6,748 nucleotides of DNA from an uncultured Syntrophomonadaceae bacterium (GTDB lineage Bacteria; Bacillota; Syntrophomonadia; Syntrophomonadales; Syntrophomonadaceae): positions 1-6,748 of the forward strand of contig CALXSZ010000168.1 of the NCBI GenBank assembly GCA_944391275.1. Direction: 5' to 3'. Both the position numbers and the translations under genes were made by a program. Positions 1 through 6,200 of this stretch are shown here, one piece after another. How positions within the stretch are numbered: position 1 is the first letter of the stretch; every line of letters begins with the position of its first letter. Below the pieces are notes generated by a model. It saw only the letters and a program-made list of their open reading frames with translations, was not told the origin of the DNA and did not search any database.

Positions 1-66
1 ATACCCTGCAAGGCTTCAAAAGCTTGAGAAAAAACTAAATGGCTAAAGTCATATAGGAACCAAAAT

Positions 67-112
67 AAAAAGAGAGCTAACTGACTAATCAAAATCAGTT
101 AGCTCTCTTTTT
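67..112. terminator. Two-way intrinsic terminator
   Basis: A perfect 14-bp inverted repeat (AGAGAGCTAACTGA at 71-84 and its complement at 95-108) is separated by a 10-nt loop. It is flanked by AAAA on the left and TTTT on the right, so pairing can extend to 18 bp. Read on either strand, the hairpin is followed by a U run, so it can stop transcription from both sides. It lies about 95 nt beyond the guaA stop, and a closer weak terminator exists. It may therefore serve a gene to the left of the window as well as guaA. Confidence 0.8.
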
Positions 113-125
113 ATGAATAATGAAA

Positions 126-165
126 AAGGGTTGCCAAATCGTTGCCACAAAGGGCCTTAACCCTT
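126..165. repeat. Inverted repeat enclosing a direct repeat
   Basis: Arms AAGGGTT (126-132) and AACCCTT (159-165) are perfectly complementary over 7 bp. The 26-nt interval contains most of two GTTGCC copies in direct orientation, at 130-135 and 141-146, with an 11-bp period. Such a layout can be a recombinase or regulator binding site, but at this length it could also be chance. Confidence 0.35.
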
Positions 166-166
166 C

Positions 167-197
167 AAAAACCCAGTCATATCAGGCTTTTCCGGGT
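167..197 (-). terminator. Weak terminator right after guaA
   Basis: On the minus strand, ACCCGG (complement of 192-197) can pair with CTGGGT (complement of 171-176) over 6 bp with one G-U pair. The 15-nt loop is followed by a short U run (complement of 167-170). It begins 9 nt after the guaA stop codon, where a native terminator would be expected. The stem is short, so efficiency would be modest. Confidence 0.4.
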
Positions 198-205
198 CTC
201 TGAAA

Positions 206-1729
206 TCACTCCCATTCGATCGTCGCAGGAGGTTTCCCGGTAATGTCATAAACCACACGGTTAATTCCGGGAACTTCATTGGTTATTCGGCTAGAAACTT
301 TGGCCAGCAATTCATGTGGCAGCGGAGCATATTCGCAGGTCATAAAATCATTGGTCCATACCGCTCGCAAAGCGACTGTATAATCGTAACTTCTTCCGTC
401 TCCCATCACCCCTACGCTGCGGACATTGGTCAAAACGGCAAAGTATTGATCCGCGTGAACGCCAAATCGCTGGATTTCTTCCCGAAAAATGGCATCCGCC
501 TCCCGTAAAAGATCCAATTTTTCTTCTGTTATTTCCCCAATGATCCGAATCGCCAGACCTGGACCAGGGAAAGGCTGCCGATCTACAATTTCCGCTGGGA
601 GTCCAAGCATTCTTCCCAATTTTCGGACCTCATCCTTAAACAGTCCCCGCAGCGGTTCAATGACATCCTCAAACGGTAAGTTCTCCGGAAGTCCCCCTAC
701 ATTATGATGGCTTTTGATGACCGCTGCGTTCGCGCCCGATTCGACAACGTCCGGGTAAATGGTCCCCTGGGCTAAAAATTCCGGATTTCCACATTTCTTC
801 GCTTCATCTTCAAAAGCTCGTACAAATTCCCGGCCAATGCGTTTTCGTTTTTCTTCCGGGTCGGTCACATGTGCAAGCTCCTTCAAAAAACGCTCTTTTG
901 CATCCACACAGATAAAATGTAGCGCTCGGTCCTGAAACGCCGCGCAAATTTCTTTCGTTTCGTTTTTCCGCATCAAACCGTGATCGATATAAATGCAAGT
1001 CAGCTGCCCTGGAATGGCCTTTGAGAGCAGCGCGGCCGTAACGGAAGAATCGACTCCGCCCGACAAGCCTAGAAGAACCCGGCGATTCCCCACTTTTTCT
1101 CGTACTTTCTGCATCTGCTCTTCCAGATAGTTTTCCATCGAATAACCACCCTGAGCTCGACAAATCCGATACAGGAAATTATGGATCATTTCCGTTCCTT
1201 TTTGCGTGCGCTCAACTTCCGGATGAAATTGTACACCATACCACTTTCGAATCGGATCTTCAAACGCCGCAATAGGACATTGCGCCGTAGAAGCCGTTTT
1301 TTGGAAACCGTCCGGCAGTTGCGCGACCTGGTCGTAGTGACTCATCAAAATCTCCTGCGCACCGCCACATCCAGCAAATAATTCGCTGCGGCCATCTAAA
1401 TCCGCTTGAATTGTTCCATATTCGCTGTAAGAGGCTGGCGCAACTTGTCCACCGGTTAAATGACATATGAGCTGCATGCCGTAACAAATACCCAATATGG
1501 GTATCCCCAAATGCAAAATTTCCGGATCGCATATCGGCGCGTCCGGTAAATTAATGCTTTTCGGCCCGCCGGTAAAAATGATCCCAATTGGATTGAGAGC
1601 CGTAACCTCTTCTAGAGAAGCTTTTCCCGGCAGAATCATGGAATAAACGCCGCACTCGCGCACACGGCGGGCAATTAGCTCTTTATATTGTCCGCCGAAA
1701 TCCATAATAATGACTGTTTCTTGATTCAT
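206..1729 (-). CDS. guaA: GMP synthase (glutamine-hydrolysing)
   Basis: This cytosolic enzyme converts XMP, ATP and glutamine to GMP, the last step of de novo guanine nucleotide synthesis. The 507-residue length is normal for the family. Residues 1-195 are a class I glutamine amidotransferase, with nucleophile Cys82 in GICYGMQ and His169 and Glu171 in QFHPEVE. Residues 200-390 are the ATP pyrophosphatase, with the P-loop SGGVDSS at 223-229. The C-terminal dimerisation domain ends in the family signature KPPATIEWE. I chose the ATG at 1729 because a GAGGGGGG site lies 8 nt upstream and the protein then begins MNQETVIIMDFGGQY, as in relatives. A longer GTG start at 1753 would place that site inside the gene. 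The 187-nt gap to the upstream kinase gene contains a possible promoter, so guaA is probably transcribed on its own. No frameshift or missing catalytic residue is seen. Confidence 0.97.
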   Translation of the reverse strand: MNQETVIIMDFGGQYKELIARRVRECGVYSMILPGKASLEEVTALNPIGIIFTGGPKSINLPDAPICDPEILHLGIPILGICYGMQLICHLTGGQVAPASYSEYGTIQADLDGRSELFAGCGGAQEILMSHYDQVAQLPDGFQKTASTAQCPIAAFEDPIRKWYGVQFHPEVERTQKGTEMIHNFLYRICRAQGGYSMENYLEEQMQKVREKVGNRRVLLGLSGGVDSSVTAALLSKAIPGQLTCIYIDHGLMRKNETKEICAAFQDRALHFICVDAKERFLKELAHVTDPEEKRKRIGREFVRAFEDEAKKCGNPEFLAQGTIYPDVVESGANAAVIKSHHNVGGLPENLPFEDVIEPLRGLFKDEVRKLGRMLGLPAEIVDRQPFPGPGLAIRIIGEITEEKLDLLREADAIFREEIQRFGVHADQYFAVLTNVRSVGVMGDGRSYDYTVALRAVWTNDFMTCEYAPLPHELLAKVSSRITNEVPGINRVVYDITGKPPATIEWE

Positions 1730-1766
1730 TCGACATTCCCCCCTCTTATTCACGCATCTCCCTTGC

Positions 1767-1793
1767 TCATTCCATATCCATCGAACTCATCAC
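1767..1793 (-). other. Possible leader mini-ORF before guaA
   Basis: In the guaA leader, AAAAAAAGGAG (complement of about 1802-1812) precedes GTG (1793) by 8 nt and ATG (1790) by 11 nt. The frame reads M-M-S-S-M-D-M-E (or from the second M) and stops at 1767-1769, 37 nt before the guaA start. The ribosome site is better placed than chance would suggest, but eight codons cannot be validated by sequence alone. It may be a leader peptide or a fortuitous match. Confidence 0.2.
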
Positions 1794-1843
1794 CCGTAAA
1801 TCTCCTTTTTTTAACCAATCGCCTCATTAGGAAATTATTTTTC

Positions 1844-1873
1844 ATTTTACTACAAATACCGGAAGGAAAACAA
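1844..1873 (-). promoter_or_regulatory. Candidate guaA promoter
   Basis: On the minus strand TTGTTT (complement of 1868-1873) is followed after 18 nt by TAAAAT (complement of 1844-1849). This is a moderate sigma-A match. Transcription would start near 1837 and give a leader of about 108 nt. I see no purine riboswitch core and no clear PurR box in that leader. Confidence 0.45.
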
Positions 1874-1904
1874 GCAAACGCCAGAGACTTTCCATAAAAA
1901 TCCT

Positions 1905-1930
1905 CAGAATAGCGCATCAGAATAGTGCAT
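1905..1930 (-). repeat. 13-bp tandem duplication at kinase gene end
   Basis: CAGAATAGCGCAT (1905-1917) and CAGAATAGTGCAT (1918-1930) are adjacent copies with one mismatch. They span the last codons and the stop of the kinase-like gene. Deleting one copy would leave the same last residues and stop codon, so the duplication is neutral for the protein. It looks like a replication-slippage product. Confidence 0.75.
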
Positions 1931-2441
1931 CAAACGTAAGGTCGCTCTGATAATCCTGATCAATTAGAATATAGCGGTTTCCATATTTTTGACAAAGTCG
2001 CAGGTTCTCTAAATTCTCTTCCAATAAGGCCGGCAAGGTACAAGCGGAATCATCTTTGCGATTTTCTATGACGCAGGCATATTTTTTTATATCGGAAAAA
2101 TTCCGTTTAATGTATGAACTGGACATAACGAGACAAACATATTGAATAGCGGATAAATCGTGCGCGTCAAAATCTTTTTTCCAATCAAAAGGAATATATC
2201 CGCCTTCAATAATCAAGTTTTGCCGGTTTTCAATAACGGTTTTAATCATTTCCCGTAGAATTGGCCACAAAGCCAAACAAAGTTCGGAATCGTTTTCGGG
2301 GGTCAGAGGAATCTCTCCGCTTCGGATCAAACCCATTTTTAAATGATCGATCGATACATAAGGAATATGATATTTTTCCAATAATTTTTGTGCAAACATT
2401 GTTTTCCCCGTATGCGAAGCACCCGCAATTAAAAGAACCAT
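1917..2441 (-). CDS. P-loop kinase-like ATP-binding protein
   Basis: This 174-residue protein is of the small adenylate-kinase-like or zeta/phosphotransferase-like P-loop class; the substrate is unknown. Walker A is GASHTGKT at residues 7-14, directly after a hydrophobic first strand (VLLIA). The conserved-looking IDHLKMGLIR at 31-40 is where nucleotide kinases bind their acceptor. The hydrophobic strand NLIIEG at 75-80 is Walker-B-like, and a mixed charged helical half follows. There is no signal peptide or membrane segment, so it is likely cytosolic. The ATG at 2441 has GAAGGAG about 7 nt upstream, which fixes the start. Clostridial genomes carry similar proteins annotated as adenylate kinase or 2-phosphoglycerate kinase, but this is from memory and I do not assign either activity. 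Sampled lines of the gene are about 35-40% GC, against about 50% in guaA and up to about 60% in parts of gltB. This may mean a different origin or low expression. Confidence 0.85.
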   Translation of the reverse strand: MVLLIAGASHTGKTMFAQKLLEKYHIPYVSIDHLKMGLIRSGEIPLTPENDSELCLALWPILREMIKTVIENRQNLIIEGGYIPFDWKKDFDAHDLSAIQYVCLVMSSSYIKRNFSDIKKYACVIENRKDDSACTLPALLEENLENLRLCQKYGNRYILIDQDYQSDLTFDALF

Positions 2442-2479
2442 TTTTACGCTCCTTCAATTTTTTATTGTTTTTCGTCTAC

Positions 2480-2508
2480 ATTATATTCTACCTTTTTTTC
2501 CTCTTTAT
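2480..2508 (-). promoter_or_regulatory. Candidate promoter of the kinase-like gene
   Basis: On the minus strand a perfect TATAAT (complement of 2480-2485) lies 38 nt before the start codon. At 17-nt spacing the -35 position reads ATAAAG, a poor match, and there is no extended -10 TG. This suggests a weak or activator-dependent promoter. Transcripts would have a short leader of about 30 nt. Confidence 0.5.
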
Positions 2509-2789
2509 TGGTAAACTCTTTCCGGGCAGCGATTTTTATTGCTTTTTACCGCTCTTTATCAGCAACCCCTAAACGAATACGGAATAAACGTTTCAAAAAA
2601 ATCCAGCTTCTACATGAACCATAAAAATGAAGCAACTTGCATCTGCGTTGAAGAGATTTCCTATTTGCCGGTATGCGAATCCCTTTTGCCGCATAGAAAC
2701 AAAACGGGGTTTTTTTAGAATGGATTTCCATATGGACGGATCAACAAAAATCTTTCTTTTTTGCGTTTTGTATACTTGGGGTTTATTAC
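2509..2789. other. Non-coding stretch, no clear feature
   Basis: This AT-rich interval between the kinase-like gene promoter and the 2790 promoter has short open frames on both strands (2627-2815 plus, 2593-2829 minus). None has a ribosome binding site or a recognisable protein. Small inverted repeats are present: GGTAAA/TTTACC around 2510-2550, TATGCG/CGCATA at 2672-2695, and the 10-bp palindrome TCCATATGGA at 2727-2736. None has the form of a terminator or known riboswitch. Confidence 0.5.
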
Positions 2790-2818
2790 TTGACAAATAC
2801 GGAGACTGGGGGTAAAAT
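2790..2818 (+). promoter_or_regulatory. Near-consensus sigma-A promoter toward gltB
   Basis: TTGACA (2790-2795), a 17-nt spacer and TAAAAT (2813-2818) give a perfect -35, ideal spacing and a five-of-six -10. It is the best plus-strand promoter I can find in the 769-bp gap. Transcription would start near 2825, about 385 nt before gltB. An intrinsic terminator begins only about 10 nt after this start point, so most transcripts may be very short unless the stop is bypassed. Confidence 0.75.
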
Positions 2819-2833
2819 GCGCATATCAAAACG

Positions 2834-2877
2834 GCAAAGACGTCGAAAAAAAACAGGGCGTCTTTGCTATTTTTTTA
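2834..2877 (+). terminator. Intrinsic terminator just after the promoter
   Basis: GCAAAGACG (2834-2842) pairs perfectly with CGTCTTTGC (2859-2867) over 9 bp. The 16-nt A-rich loop is followed by TATTTTTTTATAT. On the minus strand the tail is only CGTTTTG, so the plus orientation is favoured. No plausible plus-strand gene ends before it. It therefore acts either as an attenuator in the gltB leader or as the 3' end of a roughly 50-nt RNA. Confidence 0.8.
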
Positions 2878-2953
2878 TATCATCCGCAAAAACACCAGGA
2901 GTAAGATGGGATAAAAAATAGCATAATCGTAGAGTTTTTTCAAATTTTTACAC

Positions 2954-3106
2954 AATTATCTAAAACGCAAACCTGGAGTGTTTTACGATAAAATTATCTA
3001 AAACCAGAACCTGGAGTGTTTTACGATAAAATTATCTAAAACCAGAACCTAGAGTGTTTTACGATAAAAATTATCTAAAACCAGAACCTGGAGTATTTTA
3101 CGATAA
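2954..3106 (+). repeat. Tandem array of four 38-bp hairpin-forming units
   Basis: Four head-to-tail units start at 2954, 2992, 3030 and 3069; the third has one extra A. Units 2 to 4 differ from one another by one or two substitutions, and unit 1 has three changes in its centre. Each unit is itself a dyad. TTATCTAAAAC at the left is complementary to GTTTTACGATAA at the right apart from one extra C, although unit 4 has GTATTTTAC there. About 13 nt lie between the arms, holding CAG-AAC-CTG in unit 2. The junctions between units also form GATAA-(2 or 3 nt)-TTATC dyads. There are no spacers, so it is not CRISPR. The unit length is not a multiple of three and no reading frame runs through, so it is not coding. 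The array ends about 100 bp before the gltB start. Confidence 0.9.
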
Positions 3107-3109
3107 AAT

Positions 3110-3188
3110 AATTTGAAACGAACGCATTCTTTGAAGTTCTTTACGATTCAATCACGGATATTTTCTATCCTTTTGTGTTTACGGATAA
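3110..3188 (+). repeat. Two diverged units of the same array
   Basis: The spacing of about 38-41 bp continues past the clear array. A unit from 3110 ends in TTTACGATTC, and one from 3150 ends in GTGTTTACGGATAA, both resembling the common unit end GTTTTACGATAA. Both can fold. The first has GAAC/GTTC outside TTC-TTT-GAA. The second has CAC, GGATA-TTTTC-TATCC, a TTTT bulge and GTG. Sequence identity is low, so common descent with the array is an inference. Confidence 0.45.
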
Positions 3189-3210
3189 AAATTTGACAGG
3201 AGGAAAACGA

Positions 3211-6200
3211 ATGAGAGACTTGGAGCAGCAAAAATTATTGTATCATCCTCGTTTCGAGCATGACGCTTGCGGAATTGGAGCTGTGATCAGTATCGAGGGG
3301 AAGAAGACGCACAATACCGTTGACGACGCCTTGAAAATTGTTGAAAAATTGGATCATCGCGCCGGAAAAGACGCTTCTGGCGAAACCGGCGACGGAGTCG
3401 GAATTATGATTCAGGTTCCACACACTTTTTTCACGGCGGTAGCACAGGAACAAGGCGTCGATTTAGGTCCGGAACGTACCTATGGCGTCGGGATGTTTTT
3501 CTTCCCGCAGGACGTCTTACAAAGAAACCGCCACAAAAAACTATTGGAAATCATTTTGGAAAAATCCCACATTCCGTTGCTGGGTTGGCGGGACGTTCCG
3601 GTTGATCCGGATGTGTTAGGCGAACGGGCAAGAGAATGTATGCCGAAAATTTGCCAGTGTTTTGTCAAAAAACCCGATTCAATTGCTGCCGGTATTGATT
3701 TTGACCGGAAATTATACATTGTACGCCGAGAATTTGAACAATCCGTCTCGGACGATACGTACGTGGTATCTTTTTCCAGCCGCACCATTGTTTATAAAGG
3801 AATGTTCCTGGTCGAACAATTACGCAAGTTTTACCTAGACCTACAGGACAAACGGGTCGAATCCGCTATTGCTCTGGTGCATTCTCGTTTTTCCACCAAT
3901 ACCAATCCCAGCTGGAAACGGGCCCATCCGAACCGGATTATTCTGCATAACGGAGAAATTAATACGATCCGCGGCAACATCGACCGGATGTCCGCGCGGG
4001 AAGAGACGATGGCGTCGCCTTATTTAGCCGACGATATCGAAAAAGTGCTCCCGGTTATTGCTCCAGACGGTTCCGACTCCGCCATGCTGGATAATACGTT
4101 GGAATTTCTGATGTTCAGCGGAATGGAGCTTCCAAAAGCCGTCATGATCACCATTCCGGAACCTTGGAACAAAAATCAGGATATGCCGCGCGCTTTGCGG
4201 GATATGTATCATTATTACGCCACCATGATGGAACCTTGGGATGGCCCAGCCGCGGTGCTTTTCTCAGACGGAGATATTGTCGGCGCGACGCTGGACCGCA
4301 ACGGCCTACGTCCATCTCGTTATTACCAGACCGACGACGGGTATTTGATCTTAGCCTCCGAAGTCGGAGTTCTGGACATCGCGCCGGAACGAATTGTGAA
4401 AAAATCCCGTTTGCGTCCCGGACAAATGCTCTTGGTCGACACCACGAAAAAACAATTTAATGAAGACGTCGCGATTAAAAACGCATACGCGCACGCCCAT
4501 CCCTACAGCGAATGGTTGGATCAGGGTTTGGTGACGCTGGCTTCGCTGACGATTCCAAATAAAAAAATCCCCGTACACACGCAGGAAATGCGGGATAAAT
4601 TATATAAAGCTTTTGGTTACACGTATGAAGAAATTAAAACGGTCATCCTTCCGATGGCGCGCACAGGGATGGAACCAACTGCCGCCATGGGCGTGGATAT
4701 TCCGCTGGCGGTTTTGTCCGAACGGCGGCAGCCTTTATTTAACTATTTCAAGGAAATGTTTGCTCAGGTAACCAATCCGCCGCTGGACGCTATCCGCGAA
4801 AAAATCGTAACCGACACCACCATTTACGTCGGTTCCGACGGCAACCTTTTAGAAGATAAGCAAGAAAACTGTCGGGTTCTCCAGATCAACAACCCGATTC
4901 TGACCGGAACCGATCTATTAAAAATTCGCGCGCTGAATATGCCCGGATTAAAAGCCGGGACCGTTTCCCTTTTATATTATAAAAATACCCCGCTCCATCG
5001 AGCTTTGGAAAAACTGTTTGTGGATTGCGATAAAGAATATATGAAGGGGAACAACATTATTATCCTATCCGACCGCGGAGTGGACGAAAACCATACGGCG
5101 ATTCCGTCGCTGCTGGCTATTTCAGCGCTGGAACAGCATCTCGTCCGCACGAAAAAACGGACGGCCGTCTCGATGATTCTGGAAAGCGCGGAACCGCGCG
5201 ACGTTCACCATTTCGCCGCGTTGATGGGATACGGCGTACGGGCTATTCATCCCTATTTGGTGCATGAATGCATTGGAGAATTAATCAACCTGGGTATTTT
5301 GGATAAAGATTATTACACCGCCGTAGACGCGTATAACCGAGCGATTTTAAACGGCGTCGTGAAAATTGCTTCCAAAATGGGAATTTCTTCCGTTCAATCC
5401 TATCAGAGCGCTCAGATTTTTGAAGCGGTTGGAATCAACCAGGAAGTCATCGAAAATTATTTCACGAATACCATCAGCCGCATTGGCGGAATCGGGTTAA
5501 AAGAAATCGAAGAAAACGTCGTTTGGTTACACGATCGCGCATTCGACCCGATGAACCTTCCGACCGATCCAACCGTAGATAGCGTGGGCAATCATAAACT
5601 GCGCAGCGGGGAAACGTCCGAAAAACACGTTTTGCGTCCGGAAGTCATCTTAACGCTGCAAGAGTCTGTACAGGAGGGCAATTACGAAAAATTCAAAGAA
5701 TATTCCAATATGATCGACGTTGAAACCCATCCTCGGACTTTACGTGGATTACTGGAAATTGCTTTCGATCAGGCGACGCCCATCCCCTTGGACGAGGTAG
5801 ACCCGGTTGAAAAAATTGTGAAACATTTTAAAACTGAGGCGATGAGCTACGGCGCCATCTCGCAGGAAGCTCATGAATGCATGGCGATTGCAATGAATCA
5901 ATTGGGAGCTAAATCCAATACCGGTGAAGGCGGAGAAGACGCGGCCCGTTTCGGAACGATCAGCAATTCTGCCATTAAACAGGTGGCTTCCGGCCGTTTC
6001 GGGGTCACGTCGGAATATCTGGTTAGCGCCAAAGAAATCCAGATCAAGATGGCGCAAGGCGCTAAGCCCGGCGAAGGCGGGAATCTTCCTGGAACCAAGG
6101 TCTGGCCGTGGGTTGCGAAAACCCGTTATTCCACCCCGGGCGTTGGGTTAATTTCTCCGCCTCCGCATCACGATATTTATTCGATTGAAGATTTAGCGCA

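Larger units (their letters stand above)
1..205. other. Non-coding region downstream of guaA
   Basis: I see no convincing coding region here: all frames are broken by stops within a few dozen codons and none has a ribosome binding site. The stretch is AT-rich and dominated by inverted repeats (67-112, 126-165 and 167-197), which are listed separately. It abuts the 3' end of guaA, a place known to be used by integrative elements in many bacteria, so it may be the margin of such an element. No integrase or second copy of the guaA end is visible to prove this. Confidence 0.6.

Noticed and set aside
1730..1753. Longer guaA starting at GTG 1753
   Set aside because: The better ribosome binding site lies inside this extension, and the ATG at 1729 gives the usual family N-terminus.
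1730..1837. Purine riboswitch in the guaA leader
   Set aside because: Neither the conserved three-way junction core nor the paired loop sequences are visible, and no terminator hairpin precedes guaA.
2627..2815. Plus-strand ORF of 62 codons with a hydrophobic C-terminal half
   Set aside because: No ribosome binding site precedes its first or its internal ATGs, no family is recognisable, and its stop overlaps the -10 box of the 2790 promoter. It is tempting because a terminator follows, but support is insufficient.
2593..2829. Minus-strand ORF of 78 codons
   Set aside because: It overlaps the region in another frame, has no ribosome binding site and no recognisable motif; it is likely chance in AT-rich DNA.
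2890..2953. Further diverged repeat units upstream of the array
   Set aside because: CAGGAGT followed by GATAAAA at 2896-2915 resembles part of the unit and lies about two periods before unit 1, but the match is too short and the intervening sequence does not align convincingly.
2954..3106. CRISPR array
   Set aside because: The units are directly adjacent with no variable spacers, and no cas gene is present.
2825..3210. T-box or known amino-acid riboswitch before gltB
   Set aside because: There is no T-box AGGGTGG-type sequence and no recognisable glutamine or other known aptamer; the terminator comes too soon after the promoter.
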